In this document: positions 21,291 to 32,679 of the stretch, in pieces
How the letters are laid out: each line of letters begins with the position of its first letter
How positions within the stretch are numbered: the stretch's first letter is position 1
Source of the DNA: Buxus sempervirens
Lineage: Eukaryota; Streptophyta; Magnoliopsida; Buxales; Buxaceae
Assembly (NCBI GenBank): GCA_947561395.2
Contig: OX387185.1
Span: 22,387,866-22,451,865, forward strand
Length of the DNA: 64,000 nt
Direction: 5' to 3'
Notes under the pieces: generated by a model
Database searches by the model: none
What the model saw: only the letters and a program-made list of their open reading frames with translations
What the model was told of the DNA's origin: nothing
Program-made: the position numbers and the translations under genes

Positions 21291-24200
21291 TCATAATATA
21301 TCCAAACCCAAAGTGCTAGCTCTGTGGGTCCAAAGCAACTAATATCCAGACAAAATTAAATAAAATTTCATTTACAATTAATTAAATCACATTGGAGTAC
21401 GCTATCAAAATTCAAGTTTCGTAATAACCTTCAAATAATTGAGAAACATCAATCAACTAAATCATAATGCAAATACTATTAAGTCTGGATAAAAGGAATG
21501 CCAACTAACTCTCATAACTCTCTAATCATCAATAATCTCTCAATTAAACAATAATAATATCCTGCTGATAACAAATGAAATAAAACCTACTACAATCCAT
21601 CTACTAAAATAAAGACTCCTACATCAGACAAAAGTCGTCGTGATGCCCAACCCCTGAATGATCTACCTTGTTAGTTACGTCCTCTCCAACGGGATCTGAA
21701 AACAAAACATTTAAAAATATGAGGTGAGATATAAAATCCCAGTAAGTAGCAATATGCATGAATAAAATAGTCCCATGTTGCTATCATAAAAATACAATTT
21801 CAACAATAATTCAACTAATCACAATTCACAACAGTGAAACTTATAACAATTATTTACCAAAACAAATTAATAATCTATTCATGAGAATCAAATCAAATAC
21901 AAGGTGTGCAACGCCCCGAACCCATGTCAATGCAAAACCGGCACTCAACCCGAATCCGAAGTGCTACAGGCCCAAAGCTTCTAAATACTAGACAATTAAA
22001 TTCAATTTGTTTAAAAAATAATATCAAAGTGCGGAAGTCTTATAATTAATAAAAACCAATAATCAGCGATGATTAAAGTCATCCAAACCATCTCATCAAA
22101 AATAAATCAAGTCTGATAAAACAGGTTCTATCACTCTCACTCTCATAAACATCAATCCATAAATAACAAATAAATAATCAATGCCTCAAATAACAGCATC
22201 AACCTCAAAACCTATCTACTCTGGATAATAATAGTCCTATGGAAGAAAATCAGCAAACTCTCCCCCATAAGCAAACCCCAAGTCTCTCTCACGCGTATCA
22301 GCTGAAAACAAAGCAAAACAAAATAGGAATGAGATACGAATATCTCAGTAGGTAACAACATATGAATAAACAATCCATACATAAAAATAGTTGTACTTTC
22401 ATGTTCGGTAAAATAAATGAATAAACAGTATACAATCTCAACAGATTAAACAGTAATCAAATTAAAACAGTTCAACAAGTATAATCATTTCCATTAACAT
22501 AAATTCCAACTCAAGAGTGTAATAAGCAAGATCAAAACTAATGCATTATAATCCATCATACATCATTGTAGGACTCATGAAGACAAGCAGGTCTTTGAAA
22601 AAAAACTCTCCATTTACTATGCCACCATGCAACTTATGAGCGAAGCTACTAAGACCCTCAAACCCGTATATCAATTGAGACAAGAGGCGTATTCATCGAC
22701 TTATTGTGCACGAAACTTACGAAGTTCGGCACATACCATCCAACATGCAACACCTTAATCAATACATAGGGATGACCGCTTATCCACACATACATGCAGA
22801 CCCTCCAAAGCAAACTAACTTGCAAAGGAAGCGCGAGCACAAACTAAGAGTGCCCAACCAAAGAAAAACCTCTTCACTCTTAAGCTTAACCCTATGGATC
22901 CACATGCAGCTATGCCTACTAGACACCAACAATAACAATTTACTCAAACGAACATGTTTCAATAATAGTGCTTAGTGGCATATAGGGTTTTTCGAAGCTC
23001 ATACTCTTTTCAAAAATAATTTTACAAAATAGTTCAGATGTGAAGATTTTTCTAAAGTTCAGAAATCAAGATACTTTAAAATATATTTTGCTGGGTAATA
23101 ACTTTTCCGAATTAAATCAAATCAGATAGTGAAATAACCCAAAAATCCTTTTATTTTCAAAGTAAGACAACTCTTTTTGCAAACAACCCTAAATCATTCA
23201 TCAATTTGTTTAAATACATAAGATCATTGAAAACAGTTGTAAGCACTCAATATTTGTTGGTTCAAGTATGTAAAATTCATTTAAAATTATTTTGGAATTG
23301 AATAACTCTTCAAAATATCAAAACAATGGGCGCTAAAGGTGACCTAGTTGGGTTGTCATAAATATTTAAAACAATGGGCGCTAAAGGTGGGCGCCCAGGC
23401 GATCTGCTAAATGACATACATAAAAATCCTTATTTTCTACAGTCGCTCAACCTTGGTCACTCAGGCGATCTGGTTGGGTTACTTCCTCCTAAAAATACAC
23501 AGGCAAGGTGCTCATCTAGGTTGCCCAGGCAATCCTATTAGACGCTCGACAAATAGCGTTTGTTTTCAAACTCCAAATCAAGTTTTTAACCAACAACTCA
23601 CATTTTATACATCAAAATCATCTCTAATAACTTCAAAAACATATATACATTACTTCCAAAACATGCTAGACGATCAAACCTTAGTAAAACTCAGTTTCTA
23701 TTAAATGAGTGTGCTACCTACCTCTGTTCGACCAAGTTTTCCTTCTTCCTCTTCTTCCCTCATAGTGTAGATGTAGACCTCTCCCTCTACAGCAACACAG
23801 AATTGATGCAGAACACTTCAAGATCAACAAGGCTCCTCGTCTCCTTCTCTTCTCTCTCAATCTCTCGTTTCCTTTAGCCGCCAGAGAATACAAGACAATA
23901 CGAAATACGATTAGTTGCATTCTCTGAAGTATTAAAACCTTATTTTAATCCCTCTTGATCCTGTGTATCTCACTTCCATCAACTCCTACACCTCTAACCA
24001 ATCAAATCAATTGATCACCTTAATTTAACACTTACCTCATTGTTTCATGATCCAACGGTCAGATTTGCTTCAAACTCCGGGTCTCTTTCATCAATGTGAT
24101 CACCTATATATTTAATTATAATACATCAATAAAATCCACAATAAAATACTAATTATTATTTAATTAAAATTTCTGGAAATTCTGGGTATTACAAGGTTTG

Positions 24201-24982
24201 ACTCCATAGGACTCGTGAAATACAACCACTTTGTAAGGGTAATCCTAGTCCCATTGCCACCTTGTTGTGTATGTGAGAAGCCGGCTTAATCAGGGTTTCA
24301 GTCATCGACTTATTGCGCAAGAACACAATCCCCTCATGGAATGAGTTGGTGTTACAATCCAGTCAAAGATCATCACTGCAACATATCCAATAATAAGACC
24401 TTACCTTCATGGTGGAAGCGGATCGCTACAACACATTCCCTCATGGAAGACCTCTCCATCATGAAGGAAATGCATAAATGGAAACTAAGCTTAAGCCAAA
24501 CAAAGACAATTATAATTCGCTATCTAGCTACAACTATGGATCCATAAACAACTAAGCCTGCTAGACACAATAACCAAAACCATATATCAATATAGTTTTA
24601 TAGTGGTCCTCATGACCAAATATAGTATTTTAGTGCCTTCATGGCAAAGAAATCAATAAACATGACCCTCATGGCCAATTCAATATCAATTGTGCCCTCT
24701 TGGCAAAACTACTCCTTCATGGAGATAAATTTATACTCATTCCCGTCATGGCAAATATACTCTATCATAGAGAACAAATAGTGATAAAACCACCTTCCTT
24801 ACGAAGGAAAACCAATATTACTCAACTGTCAAAATCCAAGAAATAAGCTTAATCTACCCAAATTTGAATGAACACATTTTCTCATTGTTATAAAGTTTAA
24901 AACATCTTCAAAATCAACTTGTAAGCACCTCATTTTTGCACTCCTCTAAAAGCCAGAAATAAAAAGACAGGTCAAACCCTAA
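21290..24982 (-). mobile_element. Solo LTR unit f, partial, split by unit e
   Basis: The start at AACCCAAAGTGCTAG is homologous to unit d. It continues to 21906 and resumes at 24194 with TTTGACTCCATAGGACTCGTG, the same sequence order as TTTGATATCATAGGACTCATG in unit d. It carries the GGATCTGAAAACAAAAC acceptor-like site near 21,690 and a CTCATGG/CATGGAGA repeat at 24,590-24,780. It stops where unit g begins. Limits are approximate. Confidence 0.55.
21907..24193 (-). mobile_element. Solo LTR unit e, nested in unit f
   Basis: Starts TGCAACGCCCCGAACCC and ends AATTCTGGGTATTACA; flanks AGGTG and AGGTT differ by one base. It is 2,287 bp. It has the conserved GATACGAATATCTCAG block (22,330-22,360), a minus-strand donor-like GAGGTAGGTAGC near 23,720, GC-rich words (GGGCGC, CCCAGGCGATC) at 23,325-23,560, and a pyrimidine-rich leader on the right. 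No protein domain. Confidence 0.8.
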
Positions 24983-25754
24983 TGTAACGCCGTGGATTCA
25001 GGTTACAAATGAAATCGTAATTTGATTTCCGAAGTGTTAGTTGATCTACAGGATCTATACCAGAGTAAAGGAAAATCATGAATATAACATGATCAAAACA
25101 TAAATCCATCACTATCAGAATCTACTAATCCCAATCACCAATCCAAATAATGTGTCAATGCAACTACTTACAATATATGAATAATATCCAATCAATACAG
25201 TCTACAAATAAAAAACTACTGCTACTCTACGTAGTAATCCTCCTCCCTATACTCCAGGTAATCGTCAACAGCGTCTACCCGTAGAGTATCGTCATCACCA
25301 GGATCTGAAAACAAAACAAAACCGAATGAGATACAAATATCCTAGCAAGTAGCACATGCATGCTCAACTACAGTTATGCAGTTCTAAAACATGATTTAGT
25401 TATTAAACATATAACAGTGACGATAACATAGTTAATTCGAGTAATCCATCAACAATTCCAATTCAAATATGAATATAATCAATAATCCAACAGGTAAAAC
25501 CAATCCACAATATTCAATTCAAATCATTAAGTCACAGAAAGACTCATGAAATAAAACTGCCTTTAACTAGGGTAATATCAACGTCCACTATGCCACTTCC
25601 CGGCTTATGTGCGAAGCCGAGTACACGATCATTTTCTTATTATGAGAGAACCCAACCAGTACAACGAAATGTTGGCAAGTACTAACCAGTCATAGTCCGA
25701 GTATACGATAAAATGAGGGAAAGCCGTAGCCCACCAGTATAACAAAGGCCTCAT
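24983..25754 (-). mobile_element. Solo LTR unit g, truncated
   Basis: Starts TGTAACGCCGTGGATTC and shows GAAGTGTTAG, the GGATCTGAAAACAAAAC site and the GAGATACAAATATCCTAG block. It is cut at 25,754 by unit h, which runs in the opposite direction. Confidence 0.65.
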
Positions 25755-27435
25755 TGTAAAACCCCAAATTTTCAGCAAATAAATAAAATGAATTAAATAT
25801 GAATATATGGAATGTTAATGAATTTATCATGGGAGATAAAAGTATATAGCATATGATTTGGAGTACTTTTCATTTATCTAGGATGTATAATTGATTAAGA
25901 ATAATAAAGAAAATAAATTTGGAAATTTTAGAAGAAATCCTATTGGTAGATATCAAATTATCAAAAGAAGGGTATTTTAGTCAATTCCAAAAATTAGCTA
26001 AATTATTAAATAGATTGAATAAATAATTATTAGGTTTGACGAATTAAGTTAGATTTATGTTGGGTTGGTTTAAGTATAAATAGTGAAATTTATAGCTTAA
26101 TAAGTGAAAAAAGGCATATTGGTAATTATAGTTAACTAGGACCCTTAAGTTGAGGAAAAAGAGAAGTTTTGGGTAGCTTTAGTAATAATTAAAAATAGGG
26201 GAATTAATTAGCACGAAAATTAGGAAAATAGTAGTTTCTCATATATTGGATTTAAGAAAAAGAAAATTAGAAGGAGAAGTTGAAAAATACAAAGTTTCTA
26301 AGTGATTAGGAAATTCTAGTGGGGTTAGTTAGAAAGTTTCCAAACCCTATTAAGACTTCTATTTTGGATGAGCTTATAAAAGAGAGGCTTTAGGGAGGAG
26401 TTAGGGTTTCTCTTAATCATATCATATAGAGGAGAAAAGAGGGCTCTCATGTTTGGAGAATATAGAGAGAGAAGGTGCTGCAGAAATTTCTGACTAGTGT
26501 TCATCAAAGAGAGATCTAAAGAGATTCAACCGTTGGATTGGCTTCAAATTTGGGGGTTTTGTTCATGACTGGTAGAGCTTCAATCTGAATGGTGGAGATG
26601 GTGTTCTGAGGTCTCTAGAGGGGTGCGATAGTACCAGAATCTCGGTGGTAACTTGAAGAGAAGGATTTTGCGTTTTGAAGCAAGTAGTAACACCCTGTTT
26701 TGTTTAATCGTTGCATGATTTTAGGTTTAAACGTTTGGATTTGATCTAGAATTAATGTATGATGATTTGAGATACTAAACCATATATTTCATACAATAGA
26801 TTTCGTGGGTTTGATTGATCTTAGATGGGGTTTATGAAAACTGTCAAGCATGCTTAAAGTATTGAGTTTCCTTAGGTTTTGATTTAGATTTATTGTAAGT
26901 CTATGTTTAGATGTATTTGGAATGATCTAACATGTTTAGAGGTTGGTAATATATGATTTAGAAGTGATTTGAGGAGTTGGTTTGATGTTATTCGAATTTA
27001 GAATGAAATTTCGCGAATTGAAGAAAACCCAGAATTTGCGATTTCGTATGGGCACCTAACAGGTCGCTTGAACGCTCATGTTAAATAAGGGAGCGCTAGA
27101 CAAGACCGCTTAAGCGCTCTGTCAAGTGCCTGTTTTGTTCCGCTTGTTCTGTTTTGTTTCGAAGGCTGCTAGACAGGAGCACTTGAGCGCCCGACCCCGA
27201 TTTTTTGATTTTGGGAAATTTACCTAGAATTTGATTATAAAATAATTTTTGGACAAATTAAACACATATACAAATAATATTTGGGTGTTTATGAGTTGTT
27301 TTTCAGTGGTCGATTAATTTTATAAAAATTATACAAAGTTTTGGGTATGTTCTATTGAAATATGTCTTGTTTTGATTTGAAAAAGAGTTTTGGTTCTAGA
27401 ATTTGTTTAAGATCGATTTGGTTGATTTCTACACT
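25755..27435 (+). mobile_element. Solo LTR unit h, 3' truncated
   Basis: Starts TGTAAAACCCCAAATTTTC. It includes a TATA box (TATAAAA, 26375-26381) followed by a leader with AGGGTTTCTC, a donor-like AAGCAAGTAGTAAC (about 26,682, a GC-type donor), and GC-rich words such as CCGCTTAAGCGCTC at 27,055-27,200. The acceptor and the GGGGCGTTACA end are missing. Confidence 0.7.
26375..26381 (+). promoter_or_regulatory. TATA box of unit h
   Basis: TATAAAAGAG lies about 25-35 bp before a GC-richer leader. Equivalent boxes occur in units i (31606), j (29004) and l (45751), which supports the plus orientation of these LTRs. Confidence 0.6.
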
Positions 27436-28247
27436 TGTAAAACATTGTTTTACCCATTCTCCCTCTGTTTAGATTAACCATCTACAATTTTCATGCCCAG
27501 CTCTAATATGTTGCATGTGCACACCCTTTTAGTTTGAAGGCATGTTTCTATGCTCTTATATTCACTTCATTAGCACACACATTTCACTATTTTGCATCTA
27601 ATATGGTTGAGATGTTTATAATTAGTCTTAAAGCAATGATTCATTTCTTGAGTGGGTATGAATCATGGTGTGGCAGTTTAGACCTTTGACATAGGCCAAC
27701 CGGGCCACTTTTTTATTCTCTTCCCATGGAGAGAGGAAGGCTGTCATATACACAGCAAGTGGGACACCTAAGCTCCCATTTAAACTCAAGGATTTCATCC
27801 CTAAGGGGGCCTTGCTCCCTATTATTTTGATATTAAAATCCATTAAACTAGTTTAATTAGGTCATAAACCCTAACCTCAGATCACTGTAGGCCTGCCCAA
27901 GGGCCCACAGTAGCCCTGGTCATTCGCAAAGATCAGTGGAACTCAACCCCTATCCAGAAAGGCAAAATTGTGGTTTTCTGTGCTTGATCGAAATCTCAGT
28001 TCGGTCAAGCACTTAACTGTTCATAACCGAAATTGGATTTCGGTTATACATAAAGTTCAGTATGACCAAAATTCAATTTTGGTCATGAACAATTACTGGG
28101 TTTACTGATCTATTTTTTCGGTTAAACCTAGAGAAAACCCAAAAATGCCATTTTTGGACTTTTGTTGCTTTAATCCCTTTTTAATCATAAACTAATAAAA
28201 TCCAACAGGGTTCTAGGTTCTCCTTTAACCCAATATGGGACTTGGGC
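27436..28247. other. Unassigned sequence with 21-bp palindromes
   Basis: This stretch begins TGTAAAACATTGTTTTACCC and does not match the flanking solo LTRs. It has no coding region that I can support. It contains palindromes at 27986-28006, 28025-28045 and 28064-28084. The TG start and the CCAACA near 28,207 could be LTR ends, but no target duplication is seen. It is probably a degraded LTR of yet another element. Confidence 0.4.
27986..28084. repeat. Three 21-bp palindromes, word RACCRA/TYGGTY
   Basis: Arms GATCGA/TCGGTC, AACCGA/TCGGTT and GACCAA/TTGGTC, each with a nine-base middle, spaced 39 bp start to start. In each unit the pairing extends two or three more bases outward (for example ATAACCGA with TCGGTTAT). 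Confidence 0.85.
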
Positions 28248-29003
28248 TGTAAAACCCCGGAATTTTCTTAAAATAAATAAATAAATAAATAAATAGAGAA
28301 TTAATGAATAAATTAGAGAGATTTAGAAGTGAAGATAAATTAGAAAGGAAAAGTAGGAACCAAGTATAGGAATCTAATTCATATTATAAAGGAAAATTTG
28401 AAGGACTAATATTTAAGTTTTTAAAAAAATTCCAAATTATGAAGAGAAATAATAAGAATAATAGAATTTGAGGAATTGTGAGAAAAATTCAATGATTAAG
28501 TAAGGAAATTAAAGAAAAGGGTATTTTGGTCATTTCTAATTAGTCAAATTCATGAAAAGAATGAAATAATTAATTACTAAGTTAAGATGTAAAATCCCGA
28601 ATTTTAATAACATTAAAATTTAGATTTTATGCTTTTAAAACTTATTTAATTAATGGAGAACTTTAGAAACAGAGAAAAGGAAATTAATTAGAGTTAATTT
28701 CAAAATGTTAAATAGGATGAATTATTAAAATGGGAAAATTTGGTTATTGGACTTCCATGGATTTGGATTTTGGCAGTTCGGTGTTGGAACAAGTGAGGGT
28801 AGTCTCGGAATTTCCCAAGCCTAAATTATGAAGATTTTAAATTAAGTTAAACAGGCATCAAATGTTGGTTTAAAGAAATTGATAATAATGTGTTTGAAAT
28901 TTATTATAAATTGGAAGGTGCTAATGTAGGGGTTTTGGTGGGCGAGCTCACACCATATCAGAGTTAAAAGGGGTCGTCGAGCAGCAAGCGTATTTGCGGA
29001 AGG

Positions 29004-29011
29004 TATAAATA
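29004..29011 (+). promoter_or_regulatory. TATA box of unit j
   Basis: GGTATAAATAG is positioned as in the other plus-oriented units and is followed by the leader that ends at the putative donor. Confidence 0.6.
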
Positions 29012-29589
29012 GTTAAGAAATTAGGTTTTGGGTTTTTGCCCTAAATATGCGTATAGTATACTGAAAAGGTTGCGGCTGCGGCTTTTGTTTAGGGTTCTTC
29101 GAAAAAAAAGAGTTGGAGAGGTTTTGGTGGGAGAGTCGAGCTAGGGAAGACTTACTGCCAGTAAGTTTTGCTAAGAAGAAGTTCGGAAGGGCTTTCTTCC
29201 TTCAGGGAACCTCTGTTCGACCATAGCAAGCAGTGGGCCGAATTGCTGATTTGGGAATTTTCTCTTCGGGGTTGCCGATTGCCAAGACTTGGAAGCATAT
29301 AAGGTGAGTAGCACTGTTTTAACACCTGGTTTTGTGTTATTCGTAGTTTTTAATTCGAATGCTTATGATTGTCGAACGAGTTATTCACTGGTTTTCTGGG
29401 CGGAGATAGTCCGAAGGTTTTTCTGTACAGTTAATTGGGGATAAATGAAAAGTGTGTTAGATTAATTTCAAATTAGGTTTGAATGTGTTCTGGGGGTATT
29501 AGGAGACTAGAGAAGTGGTTGCAGATTGAAAAATTTCGGCCAGAGTCGAAGATTTGGAGTTAACAGAGAACCAAAAAACACAGTGGGTA

Positions 29590-29815
29590 TCCGCCCACTT
29601 GGCGCCCACTTCGGGAAGTAGGCGCATGGAAAAATAGACTTGGCGCCCTTCTCGCGCCTATCCCGCGCCCACTTAAATTGGATGCGCTTATCCCGCGCCC
29701 TTCTCGCGCCTACCTCGTGCCCTTCTCGCGCCCACTTACTATCGAGTAGGCGCATACCCAATTTTAGGTAGTTTACTATCCGCCCACCTCGTGCCTACCT
29801 CAGGAGGTGAGCGCA
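29590..29815. repeat. GCGCCC words with about 11-bp spacing in unit j
   Basis: CGCGCCTAC, CGTGCCCTT and CGCGCCCAC follow each other with about an 11-bp step, in the reverse sense of the unit b words. Confidence 0.7.
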
Positions 29816-30149
29816 TAGTCCATTTTTCTTACCGAATTGCTTAATTGAGTAAACCAATGTGGATTTTGATGATAGGAGGTCTTCGATCACTTAACAAATT
29901 ACTTATTTAGGACTTTAGAGACAAAATTACTTATGAGAACATTAAAGATAGATTCTGGAATTTCTTGAGAGCTTCCAAGGTAAATGTAGGGCAACATTGT
30001 AGGTGATGTTCTGGACACCCAACACTGGGGTTTTTATTTTAGTTCCTTTGGTTACATACTGGACTTGATTTAGTTTTTATTAAACCCTGTTTTCTTGATG
30101 GCAAGTTGAATTATGTTGCAAATATTATTTACTTGTTTACTTGTGAAAA

Positions 30150-30295
30150 ATTATTGTTCTGGTTGGAACACTTGTCAAGAATTATTGTTCTGGTTGGAAC
30201 ACTTATGAGATGATGTTCTGGTTGAAACACCTATGAAGAATTACTATTCTGGTTGGAACACTTGTGTGAGTTGATGTTCTGGTTGGAACAACTTG
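30150..30295. repeat. TTCTGGTTGGAACAC tandem in unit j
   Basis: Five copies of a roughly 30-bp unit with the core TTCTGGTTGGAACACTT. It is not found in the other copies, which carry different short repeats here. Confidence 0.8.
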
Positions 30296-32679
30296 TGATT
30301 GTGTGTACCGAATGCGGAGTTTTAATTGGTTATTTATCGGTTTTGGTTTAGCTTGTCCTGGATCCAGAGTCTAAGCTTAGTAATGTGACGTATTTTGTTT
30401 TATTGGTGTAATGGCATGGCCATGGAGTGTTACCACGACCAGTGTAGAGCAGCCAGAAACCCTGAGTAGGCCTGGTTGTCGATGCCGATACCCGGAGTAG
30501 GCCGGCATTGGATGACGATACCCTGAGTAGGCCGTCATCTCAGAGTGTCCGATACCTGAGTAGGCCGGAACTATGTACATGGAGGTGTGGATGTCGCTCT
30601 GGCATGTTGCTTAACCAATTCAAGCAACTACATGACATTGACCACTGTGGGGATTTGTTTTTGTTTGACGTGATATGTTTTATTCGCTGGTCTATTGGTG
30701 CAGAGTAGCCCATGATAAAATACTCTATTGGTGCGGAGTGGCCCATGATAAACACTCTAGTATTTCAAAAACCTGAGTTGTTGAACTATGTTTTCTACGA
30801 AATGTTGCTACCTGGTTATACGTGACTTTACGGCTATATACATGATTGATATCGTCTTTACTGCTTGGTTTATACGATGGTTTTCCTCACGGATGTAAAT
30901 TGGATCGTTGAAGTTTTGTTTGGTTATACGTGTTATCATCGTTGTATATGGTTTGTAATCGTGGCATGTTTTAGAATTGAACAAAATGTATTTGTGCATG
31001 CATGTGCTGCTCACTGGGATATTCGTATCTCACCCCGTTGCTTTCGTTTTTTTTGTTTTCAGATACTCTTGGAGAGCTCGATACTTGCGGGTAGTTACTT
31101 GGACATGTGAGTTTTATTTTAGTTTGGGAATATTTTAGCGCACTCTGTTCTATAGCTCTTGTTGTATTCATGTTTTTCCTTCACTCTGATATTGCGATCC
31201 TGTGTTTTAAATTAACCTCCGGGGATGAGTTACGGTGTTATTTCGTGACTCGGATCCGGGGCGTTACATAAGAAACTTAATTAGACCAAATTAGTGTCTA
31301 GTTGGATTTAAAACAATGAATTAAAGGTTTAAAATAGGGAATAAGGACTAAATTGTAATTATATTATTTAGGGTTCTTAATTTTAGTAATATTGGAGGAT
31401 ATTAAGAGTTTAGTTACAATTTAAAAATAGGGATGAGAATAAGCATGGAAATTAATTAGAATTTCTTTAAAAGTAAAGTTTAAGGAAAATAAATAAATAA
31501 AAATAAGAAAATTGTCTTTATCATAGGTCGAACCACCCTTCATGTTTGGTTTGGATGGCTAGGTGATTGGCTTTGGGGATTTAACCCTTGGTTTAGGAGA
31601 AGGCTATATAAAGAATGAGTGCTTCGTGTTAGGTTTCTTTAGTGGGCTGAAAACTAAAGATAAGGAGAAGAGGAGAGGGTTGGGCATTGGAAGAAGAAGA
31701 AGAAAGTGGCTGTAGGCGCCCTTCCTCCATTGGTGTTTTTCTCTCATTGCTGGGTTGGTATTCATCAGATCTGAGGAGAAAAGGGGAGGAAAGATTTGTG
31801 AATAAAATTTGGAGAAAAAAAATAGAAAGAGGGATGGAGAGAAAAAGAAGTGTTTGTGAAGAAGATAGGGTGCTGCAGAATTCCGACCAGTCCTGTTCGA
31901 ATGGAGATCTAGGGAAATCCAGCCGTTGGATCGACCTCAAACTTGGTGGTTATGATCTTTACTTGTAGAAATTCAATCTGAACGGTGGAGATTGGATTTG
32001 AAGAAGTTTAATGTGGTGCGATCAAGCTCAGAAAATTGGTGGATGATCAGATTTTTGGAAGAAATGAGTTCACATGTTGAGGCAAGTAGCAAACCCCTTT
32101 GAAACTGGAGAAGCTGCATGATTTTCGTATGTTTTAGATGCTTAATCGTGGTTTATTTTGATTCAGATTTTGGTTTGAAAGGTTGGGAGATTTATGAGTT
32201 GATTTTACTTTCATTCTCTTTAAAGAACCTAGAAAAGTGTTGATTTTAAGAGATTTAATTAAGTAGGAAAAATCCTAGATCAACTTATAATTACTATAAA
32301 CATGTTAGGGATGTCTTAGAAGTAATTTAGAATGAAGATAAGATGATTAGAGACAATTTAAGATTATAAAAAGTATTGAACACTTTGGAAATCAAAAAAC
32401 CCAGAAAAATAGTGAGTTTTGGCTGAGCACCCAAGTGGCCGCTCGAGCGCAATAACAAGCGCCCCACTTGTGTATTTTGAAACAGAATTAAAATAGAACT
32501 TGAAACCCGACGCCCGGTTGACCGCTCGAGCGACATCGCGAGCGGCTGAGTAGGAATTTACCAAGTAACGGACGCCCAGCAGACCACTCGAGCGCCCAAT
32601 CGAGCGACCTTTGTCAGAATTTCTAGATTTTGTAATGGCCTAGATCTAATTTTTAATGATTTTCTTGGAATTCTAAAGT

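Larger units (their letters stand above)
29304..31062 (+). other. Putative LTR intron in unit j
   Basis: A GT donor in AAG/GTGAGTAGCAC and a pyrimidine-rich acceptor GTTTTTTTTGTTTTCAG bound 1.76 kb. Equivalent donor and acceptor sites occur at the same relative places in unit b, and one or the other in c, d, e, f, g, h, i, k and l. The inference is that transcripts from this LTR promoter are spliced. There is no RNA evidence here. Confidence 0.45.
28588..31268 (+). mobile_element. Solo LTR unit j, complete (TSD TAAGA)
   Basis: Starts TGTAAAATCCCGAATTTT, ends GGATCCGGGGCGTTACA, flanked by perfect TAAGA duplications (28583-28587 and 31269-31273). It is 2,681 bp. In order: TATA box 29004-29011, leader, donor AAG/GTGAGTAGC (GT at 29304), GCGCCC words with about 11-bp spacing (29,590-29,815), TTCTGGTTGGAACAC repeats (30,150-30,295), CCCTGAGTAGGCC repeats (30,460-30,570), the CATGCATGTGCTGCTCACTG and GATATTCGTATCTCA blocks, and acceptor TTTTTGTTTTCAG ending at 31062. 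It has no gag or pol. This is the best reference copy of the family in the window. Confidence 0.9.
28248..32679 (+). mobile_element. Solo LTR unit i, split by unit j, 3' truncated
   Basis: Starts TGTAAAACCCCGGAATTTTC, followed by an (AAAT)n run. It resumes at 31,269 after unit j. TATATAAAG at 31606-31613 is followed by a leader, a GC-type donor-like GAGGCAAGTAGC near 32,084, and CCGCTCGAGCG words at 32,430-32,610. The downstream half is missing and a new TGTAACACC start follows at 32,680. Confidence 0.7.
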
